The notes under the pieces are model-generated. The model had not been told where the DNA came from. It made no database searches and saw only the letters and a list, made by a program, of their open reading frames with translations. Below are positions 23,274 to 32,082 of a stretch of 44,442 nucleotides of DNA, in pieces. Each line of letters opens with the position of its first letter. Position 1 is the stretch's first letter. The position numbers were made by a program, and so were the translations under genes. Origin of the DNA: Azoarcus sp. (lineage in GTDB: Bacteria; Pseudomonadota; Gammaproteobacteria; Burkholderiales; Rhodocyclaceae); NCBI GenBank assembly GCA_031268195.1, contig JAIRXQ010000039.1, forward strand, positions 1-44,442, given 5' to 3'.

Positions 23274-25367
23274 ATGGCGACCGAAAACGCCCTGAACCTG
23301 CGTCAGATGCTCACGCCCCAGCGGCTCCGCTCGCTGGCCGCGCCGCTGCTCATCATCATGATTTTGTCGATGATGGTGCTGCCGTTGCCGGTATTCCTGC
23401 TCGATGTGTTCTTTACCTTCAATATTGCGGTGTCGGTGATGGTGATGCTGGTGGCGATGTATGCGCGCCGCCCGCTCGATTTCTCCGCGTTCCCCACCGT
23501 GCTGCTGATGACGACGCTGCTGCGGCTGTCGTTGAACGTTGCATCCACCCGCATCGTGCTGCTGCACGGGCACAGCGGCGGCGCGTCGGCGGGCAAAGTC
23601 ATCGAGGCGTTCGGCCAGTTCATCGTCGGCGGCAACACGGCGGTGGGCATCGTGGTGTTCATCATTTTGGTGGTCATCAACTTCGTGGTCATCACCAAGG
23701 GCGCGGGGCGGATCGCGGAGGTGAGCGCCAGGTTTACGCTGGATGCGATGCCCGGCAAGCAGATGGCCATCGACGCCGATCTGAATGCAGGTCTGATCGA
23801 TGAAAAAACCGCCAAGCTGCGGCGCAAGGAAGTAGCGCAGGAGTCCGACTTCTTCGGGGCGATGGATGGCGCCTCCAAGTTCGTGCGCGGCGATGCCATT
23901 GCGGGCATCATCATCATGCTCATCAACATCCTGGGCGGTCTTTTCGTCGGGGTGGTGCAGCACGATCTGGCGGTTGCGGACGCGGCGCACACCTACACGA
24001 TCCTCACCATCGGCGACGGGCTGGTGGCGCAGATTCCTTCGCTGGTCATCTCGATTGCCGCCGGCCTCGTGGTGTCGCGCGTCGGTGACGATGAGGATAT
24101 CGGCGCGCAGGTGCTGGGACAGGTATTCAGCAATACGCAAGTGCTGGCGCTGACGGCCGTCATCGTTGGCATCCTCGGCATGATTCCGGGCATGCCGAAT
24201 CTGGTTTTCCTGCTGTTTGCTTCCGCGCTTGGCGCGCTGGCTTGGCGACGCAAGCAGCAGCACGCGGCGGGGCTGGAAGCGCTGCCATCGGAGGGCGCGC
24301 CGCCCGAGGCGCAGGCGGTAGAGGCGCAGGAGGCGAGCTGGAACGATGTGTCGCCTGTCGATGTGCTGGGGCTGGAAGTCGGCTACCGCCTGATTCCGAT
24401 GGTCGACAAGAGTCAGGATGGCGAACTGTTGCGCCGCATTCGCGGGCTGCGCAAGAAATTCGCGCAGGATGTGGGTTTCCTTGCTTCACCGGTACACATC
24501 CGCGACAACCTCGAACTCAAGCCCAATGCCTACCGCGTCACGCTCAAAGGTGTCGAAGTCGGCGTGGGTGAAGCCTTCCCCGGTCAATTCCTGGCGATCA
24601 ATCCGGGCCGCGTCGCAGGCGCGCTCGGCGGGCACGAAACCATCGACCCCGCCTTCGGCCTGCCCGCGTACTGGATCGACAACACCATGCGCGAGCAGGC
24701 GCATGCACAGGGCTACACCGTGGTCGATGCCAGCACCGTGGTCGCCACCCATCTCAACCACGTCATCCTCAGCCATGCCGCCGAGCTGCTCGGACGCGGC
24801 GAGACGCAGGCGCTGCTCGATCACATCGGGCAGGAGGCGCCCAAGCTCATCGAGGATCTCGTGCCCAAGCTGCTGCCGGTGTCGACGGTGCAGCGCGTGC
24901 TGCAAAACCTGCTTACCGAGGAGGTCAACATCCGCGACATGCGCACCATCGTCGAGGTACTGGCCGAATACGCACCGCGCACGCAGGATGCCATCGAACT
25001 CACATCGAGAGTGCGCGAGGCGCTTGGCCGCGCCATCGTGCAGAGCCTGTTCCCCGGCAACGCCGAAGTGCAGGTCATGGCGCTGGAACCAGGGCTGGAG
25101 CGTATTTTGTTGCAGGCAATCGGCGCGAACGGCGATGGCGTCATCGAGCCGGGGCTGGCCGATACGCTGCTTCGCCAAACCGCGCAACTCGCGCAGCGTC
25201 AGGAGGACATCGGCCTGCCCGCCGTGTTGCTGGTGCCCGCGCAGTTGCGCATGCTGCTTTCGAGGTTTCTGCGCCGCGCCGTGCCCGCGCTGCGGGTCAT
25301 CGCCAACAGCGAAGTGCCGGAATCGCGCACGATCCGCGTCACCGGCATGGTCGGCGCGACGGGGTAG
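23274..25367 (+). CDS. flhA: Flagellar type III export protein FlhA
   Basis: 697 residues. Eight membrane segments occupy the first 330; between them lies the FHIPEP signature GRIAEVSARFTLDAMPGKQM and the conserved cytoplasmic loop ending RRKEVAQESDFFGAMDGASK. The soluble C-terminal half includes RDNLELKPNAYRVTLKG, the VVDASTVVATHLNHV motif and the MRTIVEVLAEYAP region. FlhA is the nonameric export gate. It follows flhB closely and is the last flagellar gene here; flhF, the usual next gene, is replaced by a convergent serpin gene 12 nt away. Confidence 0.96.
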   Translation: MATENALNLRQMLTPQRLRSLAAPLLIIMILSMMVLPLPVFLLDVFFTFNIAVSVMVMLVAMYARRPLDFSAFPTVLLMTTLLRLSLNVASTRIVLLHGHSGGASAGKVIEAFGQFIVGGNTAVGIVVFIILVVINFVVITKGAGRIAEVSARFTLDAMPGKQMAIDADLNAGLIDEKTAKLRRKEVAQESDFFGAMDGASKFVRGDAIAGIIIMLINILGGLFVGVVQHDLAVADAAHTYTILTIGDGLVAQIPSLVISIAAGLVVSRVGDDEDIGAQVLGQVFSNTQVLALTAVIVGILGMIPGMPNLVFLLFASALGALAWRRKQQHAAGLEALPSEGAPPEAQAVEAQEASWNDVSPVDVLGLEVGYRLIPMVDKSQDGELLRRIRGLRKKFAQDVGFLASPVHIRDNLELKPNAYRVTLKGVEVGVGEAFPGQFLAINPGRVAGALGGHETIDPAFGLPAYWIDNTMREQAHAQGYTVVDASTVVATHLNHVILSHAAELLGRGETQALLDHIGQEAPKLIEDLVPKLLPVSTVQRVLQNLLTEEVNIRDMRTIVEVLAEYAPRTQDAIELTSRVREALGRAIVQSLFPGNAEVQVMALEPGLERILLQAIGANGDGVIEPGLADTLLRQTAQLAQRQEDIGLPAVLLVPAQLRMLLSRFLRRAVPALRVIANSEVPESRTIRVTGMVGATG

Positions 25368-25379
25368 GGCGGGCGGGGC

Positions 25380-26702
25380 TTACTTCTTCGCGCGCGTGCC
25401 CCGACGTTTCGCGCTTGCTCCGGCGCTGGATTTCGCCCCCGGCGCGCCCGCTCTCGCCTTGCCTGGTGCGGGTCTGGCCGTATCAGTAGCCGCGGCAACC
25501 CGTCGCACGACGCCCATGAACAGGATCTTGTCGTTGTGGATATCCCCGATGGTCAGCAGAAACGGGCGATCGAGGGTCATCGTGAATGGCGCGGCCGCAT
25601 CGCCAATCGGCATGGCTGCCGCCCGGATGCCGACCTGCGTCACGGCAGCGGCTTCTGTGCCCTGTTCGTCGATCGCAATGAAGCTCTTGTGCGTGACGCT
25701 GGCGATGCGCAGCGGCGGCGAATCTTGCAGGATGCCGGTGAATTCGGCTTTTTCCGTGAAGGCGCGGGTGATGCCCATCTCGCTCAGGAATGCCGCGATC
25801 TGCGCGGTGTATCCCGTGCGCAGGCGCGGCAGGCGCACTTCGCCTTCGCGCCAGTCGAGCGCGCCGACGAGCGATTTCCACGCATCGTTGCCGTTTTGTC
25901 GCAGCCAGCTTTCGGTGGAGACATTGTGCGCCGGCAGGAAAATCGTCATCGTCAGCCCGTCGTCGCGGTACGGCAGTTGCACCATTTGCCCCGCGTCGCT
26001 CTCGCCGTAACGGAAGCGCTGCTTCTGGACCATGAAACGCGCCGCCGTGCCTCGATTCGGCTCGGCGAAGAATTTGGCGATCGTCGTGGCCTTGGGGTTG
26101 AACGGATAGCGCCATTTGCCCTCGAAATCGAACACCGTGGTCAGTACGATGCCTGTGGCATCAGGCGGCTGCATCATGATCGACGGAATTTTGCCGCTCG
26201 TCTGCTTGCTCACGTAGGTGTTGATGAGCTCCGGCGCATCAGCGGGCGAAGTGCTGTCGACCCGCGCGTTCGTGAAGTGATTGAGAAAGCGCGTTTGCAG
26301 CGCCTTGCCCTGCGGCACCCATATATGCAGCGCATTGCGGAAGCTCGCGCCCGGCGCATTGTCGATGAGCCCGTAGTCGCCCGCCCGGCTCACGATTTCT
26401 TCCCGCGTCCGGCCTTCGGCGCCTTCCGCCGCCGCCGCGAGCGCCGTGCGAATGTTGCGCGGCCCGATCATCACATTGTCGCCCTCGCGCGCCTGCACCA
26501 GTCTTGCGAGCAGATCGAAGCCGAAACGCCCGTCCAGCAGAGTGGCTTCCTGCGGCGCGGTTTCCACGGGCGGCGCGGGCGCGGGTGCCACGGCAGGCTT
26601 GTTTTCGGCATTCATGGCACACCCCGAAAAAAGAGCCAGCGCCGCGGATATCGCCAGCACGGCGGTTTGGGATGGCAAATGACCGGGACGCCATGAAAGC
26701 AT
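25380..26702 (-). CDS. Serpin family lipoprotein (protease inhibitor)
   Basis: 440 residues. Signal peptide with lipobox LFSGC (Cys at about 28 of the chosen start), a Pro/Ala/Val linker, then a serpin domain with RTALAAAAEGAEGRT, the ISPEIN-like VLTTVFDFEGKW, and the hinge EQGTEAAAVT that marks inhibitory serpins. The reactive loop runs on QVGIRAAAMP. The tail after the domain is Ala/Lys/Arg-rich. Predicted to sit at the outer membrane and trap serine or cysteine proteases. Start chosen at ATG 26702: AGGAG seven nt upstream, and the 26 residues of the longer frame have no signal-peptide character. Confidence 0.88.
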   Translation of the reverse strand: MLSWRPGHLPSQTAVLAISAALALFSGCAMNAENKPAVAPAPAPPVETAPQEATLLDGRFGFDLLARLVQAREGDNVMIGPRNIRTALAAAAEGAEGRTREEIVSRAGDYGLIDNAPGASFRNALHIWVPQGKALQTRFLNHFTNARVDSTSPADAPELINTYVSKQTSGKIPSIMMQPPDATGIVLTTVFDFEGKWRYPFNPKATTIAKFFAEPNRGTAARFMVQKQRFRYGESDAGQMVQLPYRDDGLTMTIFLPAHNVSTESWLRQNGNDAWKSLVGALDWREGEVRLPRLRTGYTAQIAAFLSEMGITRAFTEKAEFTGILQDSPPLRIASVTHKSFIAIDEQGTEAAAVTQVGIRAAAMPIGDAAAPFTMTLDRPFLLTIGDIHNDKILFMGVVRRVAAATDTARPAPGKARAGAPGAKSSAGASAKRRGTRAKK

Positions 26703-26996
26703 TTGTTTCTCCTGAGCTTTGGGCCCCTCAGAGTATAAAGGGTTTGATGAGAGTGGATTAACCGTCAGTGGCTTGTCCATGATTCAGTCCTCCCATACTC
26801 TCAGAAGCTCGAAGGCGCGTTTGATGTCGGCTGCCTGGCTTCCCGGCTGCCTGGCTTCCCTTTGTCGCCGCCGCACTATCGGCGCGCGCTTCGTTGTGGG
26901 CGTGGCGCTGCGGATTGCGGTGTCGGTCAGGGACGGGGGCATGCCCCCAAAAATACCCCTGGATTCAATCGGATTGCTGCGGACTTCCCTGGACGC
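26703..26996. other. Gap with a 16-bp tandem duplication; no gene seen
   Basis: Between the serpin and the tRNA terminator. It contains two perfect copies of GGCTGCCTGGCTTCCC (26829-26844 and 26845-26860). The upstream serpin region must hold the serpin promoter, which I cannot place with confidence. Confidence 0.6.
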
Positions 26997-27039
26997 AAAA
27001 AAGGCCGGAAACCCTGTGTTTATCGGGTTATCCAGCCTT
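26997..27039 (-). terminator. Terminator of the initiator tRNA gene
   Basis: Minus strand: an imperfect stem (AAGG, GGA and AACCC against GGGTT, TCC and CCTT) with a 10-nt loop, followed by a run of six T. It starts 25 nt past the tRNA 3' end. Confidence 0.8.
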
Positions 27040-27063
27040 CTCAGGATTTCTCGGGAAATAATA

Positions 27064-27140
<77 letters not shown>

Positions 27141-27152
27141 CCGGAAAGAAGC

Positions 27153-27181
27153 AGTATAGCGGAGTGGCCTTGCCGTGACAA
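27153..27181 (-). promoter_or_regulatory. Sigma-70 promoter of the initiator tRNA
   Basis: TTGTCA (27176-27181), 17 nt, TATACT (27153-27158) on the minus strand, both 5/6 to consensus. The tRNA 5' end is 12 nt downstream of the -10. A 6-bp palindrome (GCCTTG/CAAGGC) overlaps the -35 region. Confidence 0.8.
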
Positions 27182-27227
27182 GGCGCTTGGCGGTGTTTGG
27201 CAGGGCGGACGTGCGAAACGGCGCGGT

Positions 27228-29468
27228 TCAGTTGGTTTCCACCCGGTTGCGGCCGTTGCGTTTGGCTTCGTAGAGTGCGTGGTCGGCGCGGGAGAGCGTC
27301 TGATCGGTGTTGAGGTCGTCGGCGGTCATGATGGTGACGCCGACGCTGGTGGTGACGCGGATGGGGATGTCGTTGTAGGTGAGCGGGTTGTCTTCGAGCG
27401 TTTTGCGCACCCGTTCGGCCAGCCCCATCGCGCCTTCGCGGCTGGCCTGCGGCAGCAGGATGGCGAATTCTTCGCCGCCGAGACGGGCGAGTGTGTCGGA
27501 TTCGCGCAGGAGTTTGCGCACCTGACGCACGATGTGACAGAGCATGGCATCGCCCGCGGCATGGCCGTGGGTGTCGTTGATTTGTTTGAAGTGGTCGATA
27601 TCGATCATCAGGATCGCCGCTTCGCCGGGGTAGCGCGCAAGGCGGGCGCGTTCGCGTTCGATGCTCTCGAAGAAGGCGCGGCGGTTGGGGATGCCGGTGA
27701 GCGGGTCGGAGGTGGCGAGCTGCCAGAGTTCGCGCACGTGGCGTTTTTTCTGCGAGATGTCGCGGTAGATGTAGAGGAAGCCGATCAGGCTGTCGTGCAG
27801 GCGGATGGGGATGAAGTCGCGCTCCACCCAACGTCCGTCCTTGAAGTGGATTTCCTCGCCGTATTCGGGGCGGGTGGCCGCACGCAGCTCTTCGATGCGC
27901 TCCATGAATGCCTGACTGTCCTCGGCCACCTGGCTGGAGAACATCATCAAGGGGTAGATCGGGCGGCCCAGGACGTAATCGTTGGTGCCGGGTAGCCCAA
28001 GCAGGTCGAAAATCGACTGGTTGAGCAGCACGATGCGCCCGAAGGTGTCCTCCATGACCAGCGCGCCGGGGAAGTTTTCGACCACGGCCTTCAAGTGGGA
28101 GTGCGCCACTTCCAGTTCTTCGCGCACGGCCTTGTGGTCGGTGAAATCTTCCTTGGTGGCGATGAAATGCTGAATCTTGCCTGCCGCATCGAATGCGGGG
28201 GAGATGGTGAGCAGTTCGTCGTAGAGGCTTTCATCTTTCCTGCGGTTGACCAGTTCGCCGCGCCAGACGCGCCCGTCGAGGATGGTTTGCCACATCTGGG
28301 CGTAGAAGCTGCCGGGCTGGATGCCGGATTTGCACAAGGCGGTGGGGGTGCGTCCGATGGCTTCGGCGGTGCTGTAGCCGGTGAGTTCGGAGAAGGCGGG
28401 ATTGGCCCATTCGATGACGCCGTCGGGCCGGGAGATGACGATGGCGATGTTGCAGGCGTTGAGCGTGCTCTCCAGCAGGCGGCGTTGCGTCTCCGTGCGC
28501 GCCAGCCGTTCGCGTTCGTGGCGGTTGGCGTAGCGGAAGAACAGGTAGCCGAACAGCACACAGGCCATGCCGATGAGCATCAGCAACAGCGAGGTGAGGT
28601 TGTGGCGCTTCGTGGGCGCGCCGTTTGCCAGCAGGGTGTCGCGGTTGGCGGCCCAGATGACGCCGATCGGCAAGGAGGCGTGCAGGTGGTGCGCGACGAT
28701 CCAGTTGCGGCTGTCGATGGCTTCCTGCTCGCGTACGTCCGCGGATTCGCCTTTATTCCATCGTTCCACGATGTCGCGTTCGATCATCAGCAGCCCGGCG
28801 TCTGCCGGGGCGGTGTCGAGCAGGCGCGGGCCGTCGGTGCGAAAAAGTGCGATGCGCGCCCCCGGCGCGTCCGGGATGCTCTCGGTTTGGTGCACGAGGT
28901 AGCTCACATCGATGACGGCGATCATCGATACGGCATTGCGGTTCGCGGGGTTGTGCGCGAGGGGAATGAAACCGGCCTCGGGCGTGGGGCGGGCATTGTC
29001 GGCAAGCGGCGTGCCATCGGCGAAGTCGCTGCCCGCGTATGCGGGGCCGATGCGCAGGGTGTTGCCGGAGGTGAGCGTGTGCGTCCCCCATGCGCTCATG
29101 TCGACGGTGTGGCCGACGTTTTCGGGGTAAGTGCTGACGACGATCTTGCCTTGCGCATCGACGACGGACAGCGAATGCAGGTAAGGGAAGTTCGCCAGCA
29201 TATGCCGAAGGGTCTGGACGGGCGGCAGGCGGTTGGCGGACGCGGGAAGGAACCCTTGCATGGCACGGTCGACGTCAAGCAGCAATTGCCCGGTGTCACG
29301 CGCGATATAGGCGGCGTCGCGCTGCGCGATGGAGAGGTAGGTCTTGCTGTGCTGCCTGATTTCGGCATCCGCCTGATAGAAGAAGGCCAGTATCGCGACC
29401 ACTGCGCACAGCGCGAGCACGGCGGCGAAGGCGATATCGGCGGTGAGGAAGCGGAAGCGTTTTTCCAT
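27228..29468 (-). CDS. Membrane sensor diguanylate cyclase (dCache-PAS-PAS-GGDEF)
   Basis: 746 residues from the ATG at 29468 (a GTG at 29528 would add 20). Order: TM1 (about 10-33), periplasmic sensing region of about 250 residues with a dCache-like pattern, TM2 (about 290-313), PAS with PAC (IAIVISRPDGVIEWANPAFS), a second PAS (GALVMEDTFGRIVLLNQS), and a GGDEF domain with intact GGEEF and an RESD inhibition site before it. It probably makes cyclic di-GMP in response to an external ligand I cannot name. It lies 88 nt upstream of the tRNA, and no partner gene is adjacent. Confidence 0.92.
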   Translation of the reverse strand: MEKRFRFLTADIAFAAVLALCAVVAILAFFYQADAEIRQHSKTYLSIAQRDAAYIARDTGQLLLDVDRAMQGFLPASANRLPPVQTLRHMLANFPYLHSLSVVDAQGKIVVSTYPENVGHTVDMSAWGTHTLTSGNTLRIGPAYAGSDFADGTPLADNARPTPEAGFIPLAHNPANRNAVSMIAVIDVSYLVHQTESIPDAPGARIALFRTDGPRLLDTAPADAGLLMIERDIVERWNKGESADVREQEAIDSRNWIVAHHLHASLPIGVIWAANRDTLLANGAPTKRHNLTSLLLMLIGMACVLFGYLFFRYANRHERERLARTETQRRLLESTLNACNIAIVISRPDGVIEWANPAFSELTGYSTAEAIGRTPTALCKSGIQPGSFYAQMWQTILDGRVWRGELVNRRKDESLYDELLTISPAFDAAGKIQHFIATKEDFTDHKAVREELEVAHSHLKAVVENFPGALVMEDTFGRIVLLNQSIFDLLGLPGTNDYVLGRPIYPLMMFSSQVAEDSQAFMERIEELRAATRPEYGEEIHFKDGRWVERDFIPIRLHDSLIGFLYIYRDISQKKRHVRELWQLATSDPLTGIPNRRAFFESIERERARLARYPGEAAILMIDIDHFKQINDTHGHAAGDAMLCHIVRQVRKLLRESDTLARLGGEEFAILLPQASREGAMGLAERVRKTLEDNPLTYNDIPIRVTTSVGVTIMTADDLNTDQTLSRADHALYEAKRNGRNRVETN

Positions 29469-29548
29469 CTTATGGACGGTCGATCTGTATCGCCGGATAG
29501 CCCAAGAAAATTCGTGCAACGATAACACGTTGCCGGGTCGAAAGAGGT

Positions 29549-31066
29549 TTATCCGAGGAACATCCGGTAAGCGGGGTTGGCGGTTTCATTGATGTATTCG
29601 TACCCGAGTTGCCGCAGGAATTCCGCAAAATGAGTTTGATCGGCGGGCGGCACCTGCATGCCCGCGAGCACGCGGCCGAAATCCGCACCGTGATTGCGGT
29701 AGTGGAACAGGCTGATGTTCCACTGCGAGCGCAGCTGAGCGAGGAAATCGTTCAGTGCGCCGGGGCGTTCCGGGAAGGTGAAGCGATAGAGCACTTCGTT
29801 TTCCGCCTGCGGCGCGTGGCCGCCGACCATGTAGCGCACATGGGTCTTGGCCATTTCGTTGTCGGTGAGGTCGGTTGCAGGCAGTCCGTGGCGTTCGAGC
29901 AGGTCGACGAGACGCGCGATGTCGGCGCGGTTATGGACGGAAACGCCCACGAAGATGCACGCCTGCCGCGCATCGGCGTAGCGGTAGTTGAACTCGGTGA
30001 TGTCGCGCTTGCCGAGCAACTGGATGAATTTGCGGAAAGAGCCCGGTTCTTCGGGAATCGTCACCGCGAGCACCGCTTCGCGCTGCTCGCCCAGTTCGGC
30101 GCGCTCGGCCACGAAGCGCAGGCGATCGAAGTTCATGTTCGCGCCGGACGCGACCGCCACCAGCGTCTTGTCGTGCAGCTTGTGCAGGCGCGCGTACTCC
30201 TTGGCCCCGGCCACGGCGAGCGCGCCGGACGGTTCGAGAATGGAGCGTGTGTCCTCGAACACATCCTTGATCGAGGCGCAGATGGCGTCGTTGTCGACTT
30301 CGATGATCTCGTCGACGTACTGCTGGCAGAGGCGGAATGTTTCGTCGCCGACGCGCTTCACCGCCGTGCCGTCCGCGAACAGGCCCACCTGTTCCAGCAC
30401 CACCGGATGCCCGGCGGCGAGCGATCGGTTCATTGCATTGGCATCGATCGTTTCCACGCCGATCACCTTCGTTTCCGGGCGCAGCCGCTTCACGTAGGCC
30501 GCCACGCCCGAGATCAGGCCGCCGCCGCCGATGGCACAGAACACGGCATGGATGGGCTGCGAGTGCTGGCGCAGGATTTCCATGCCGATGGTGCCTTGCC
30601 CGGCGATGACGTCCGGGTGGTCATAGGGATGGACGAAGGTGAGCTTGTCGCGCTTTTCCAATTCGAGGGCGTGGAGGTAGGCGTCCGAAAAAGATTCGCC
30701 CGCCAGCACCACTTCGCCGCCGCGCGCGCGCACGGCATCGACTTTGATGCGTGGCGTGGTGCTTGGCATGACGATGACCGCGCGCACGCCGAGTTTTTGC
30801 GCCGACAGCGCCACGCCCTGCGCATGGTTGCCCGCCGAGGCGCAGATGACCCCGCGCTCGAGCGCGGCGGCAGGCAGGTTCGCCAGCATGTTGTATGCGC
30901 CGCGCAGCTTGAAGCTGAACACGGGCTGCGTGTCCTCGCGCTTCAGGTAGATGTGGTTGCGCACACGGGCGGAGAGGTTGACCGCGAGATCGAGCGGCGT
31001 CTCGATGGCCACGTCGTACACCCGCGCATTGAGGATACGTTCCAGATAATCGGGTTCAGCGACCAT
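29549..31066 (-). CDS. ilvA: Threonine ammonia-lyase, biosynthetic
   Basis: 505 residues. Converts L-threonine to 2-oxobutanoate, first step to isoleucine; PLP-dependent. The catalytic Lys is in PVFSFKLRGAYNM (about 45-57), followed by SAGNHAQGVA and the phosphate-binding loop GGGGL. Two C-terminal ACT-like domains (about 325-505) for feedback control by isoleucine and valine. Start at ATG 31066 fits AGGAG eight nt upstream and the usual N-terminus (PDYLERILNARVYDVA); a longer frame to 31123 lacks a good site. It is last in a minus-strand run behind ptsN. Confidence 0.95.
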   Translation of the reverse strand: MVAEPDYLERILNARVYDVAIETPLDLAVNLSARVRNHIYLKREDTQPVFSFKLRGAYNMLANLPAAALERGVICASAGNHAQGVALSAQKLGVRAVIVMPSTTPRIKVDAVRARGGEVVLAGESFSDAYLHALELEKRDKLTFVHPYDHPDVIAGQGTIGMEILRQHSQPIHAVFCAIGGGGLISGVAAYVKRLRPETKVIGVETIDANAMNRSLAAGHPVVLEQVGLFADGTAVKRVGDETFRLCQQYVDEIIEVDNDAICASIKDVFEDTRSILEPSGALAVAGAKEYARLHKLHDKTLVAVASGANMNFDRLRFVAERAELGEQREAVLAVTIPEEPGSFRKFIQLLGKRDITEFNYRYADARQACIFVGVSVHNRADIARLVDLLERHGLPATDLTDNEMAKTHVRYMVGGHAPQAENEVLYRFTFPERPGALNDFLAQLRSQWNISLFHYRNHGADFGRVLAGMQVPPADQTHFAEFLRQLGYEYINETANPAYRMFLG

Positions 31067-31140
31067 GTCGGATGCTCCTGGGTGAAGCCGGTAAGCGTAG
31101 CAGTCCGTGCCGCATTGCAGCAAGCGCGCCGATGCGAGAA

Positions 31141-31194
31141 GGTGGAATCCTTATCGGGGGTGGAATCCTTATCGGGGGCAGAACCCTTATGGGG
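31141..31194 (-). repeat. Three 18-bp units each holding the ptsN-type TAA
   Basis: Units at 31141-31158 and 31159-31176 are identical; 31177-31194 differs at four bases and includes the ptsN stop. TAA occurs at 31187-31189, 31169-31171 and 31151-31153, all in frame with ptsN. Confidence 0.9.
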
Positions 31195-31666
31195 CGGGAT
31201 CGTCCGTGGCGGTTTCCTGCCAGCCGGTGAGCAGCGCGTGCAGCGCGGCGGCGTCGGGTGCGGCGAGCAGCCGTTCGCGGAAGGCGCGGTCGCTGAACAT
31301 ATGCGCCAGCTCCGAGAGAAGCTGGAGATGGGCGTCATTGGCTTTTTCGGGCACCAGCAGCACGAAAACGAGGCTGACGGGCCGCCCATCGAGGGAATCG
31401 AAGGGAATCGGCGCGGCAAGGCGGATGAGTGCGCCCGCCGCTTGCGCGAGTCCGGCGATGCGGGCGTGCGGAATGGCGACCCCCTGGCCGAGCCCGGTGG
31501 AACCGAGGCGTTCGCGGGTGAAAAGCTTCTCGAACACCAGATCGCGGGCCAGGCCCAATTGCGACTCGAAAAGCAGGCCGGCTTCTTCAAAAACACGCTT
31601 TTTGCTGCTGGCTTCGAGAGCAGCCACCACGTTGGCGGGCGGCAGAAGGGATGCGATAAGACTCAT
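31187..31666 (-). CDS. ptsN: PTS nitrogen-regulatory EIIA protein
   Basis: 159 residues, EIIA-fructose/mannitol family fold. The phospho-accepting His is in GVAIPHARI (about 67 from the start), with VFVLLVPEKANDAHLQLLSELA after it. PtsN is phosphorylated through PtsP and NPr and regulates potassium uptake and sigma-54-linked nitrogen responses. It follows hpf after an 81-nt gap with a strong hairpin. hprK and rapZ, often next in betaproteobacteria, are missing; ilvA comes instead. GCGAG precedes the ATG by about 10 nt. Confidence 0.93.
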   Translation of the reverse strand: MSLIASLLPPANVVAALEASSKKRVFEEAGLLFESQLGLARDLVFEKLFTRERLGSTGLGQGVAIPHARIAGLAQAAGALIRLAAPIPFDSLDGRPVSLVFVLLVPEKANDAHLQLLSELAHMFSDRAFRERLLAAPDAAALHALLTGWQETATDDPAP

Positions 31667-31682
31667 GATAGTGAACTCGCAC

Positions 31683-31705
31683 GGGAGGCCGCCGGGCGGC
31701 CTCCT
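31683..31705 (-). other. GC-rich hairpin between hpf and ptsN
   Basis: A 9-bp perfect stem (31684-31692 with 31696-31704) with a 3-nt loop, possibly extended by a G-T pair. It lies 16 nt before the ptsN ATG on the mRNA. No T-run follows; it may be a processing or stability element. Confidence 0.5.
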
Positions 31706-31747
31706 GGGTGTCGGCTAATGACTAGTAAAGGCTGGTGAACCGGACGA

Positions 31748-32068
31748 TCAGCGCTCGACCGCGAATTTGTGCGAGTCGTGATTGTGCTCGGCGGATTTTT
31801 GTTTGTACTTCTGCACCTGCCGGTCGAGTTTGTCGGTCAGGGTGTCGATGGCGGCGTAGAGATCGGCGTCGGTGCTTTCGACGTGGATGTCCTTGCCGCG
31901 AACATGTACGGTGGCTTCGGCTTTCTGCTTGAGCTTATCTACGGAAAGAATCACGTTAACACTGGTGACATTGTCGAAATGTCGAACGACCCGGTCGAGT
32001 TTTTCGGTGGCATACGTACGGATGGCGTCGGTGACTTCGACATGATGGCCGGTGATGTTGAGATTCAT
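31748..32068 (-). CDS. hpf: Ribosome hibernation promoting factor
   Basis: 106 residues, short HPF/YfiA type. Starts MNLNITGHHVEVTDAIR, the usual N-terminus (AGGAG five nt upstream), rather than the six-codon-longer frame. The domain has DKLKQKAEATVHVRGKDIHV and DLYAAIDTLTDKLDRQVQKY with basic patches that bind the ribosome decoding centre, pairing ribosomes to 100S particles in stationary phase. The tail (SAEHNHDSHKFAVER) is short. It lies 14 nt behind rpoN, the classic arrangement. Confidence 0.95.
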   Translation of the reverse strand: MNLNITGHHVEVTDAIRTYATEKLDRVVRHFDNVTSVNVILSVDKLKQKAEATVHVRGKDIHVESTDADLYAAIDTLTDKLDRQVQKYKQKSAEHNHDSHKFAVER

Positions 32069-32082
32069 GCTGACTCCTTTTT

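Noticed and set aside
29609-31738. 709-codon plus frame
   Set aside because: Antisense to ilvA and ptsN, both with full motifs.
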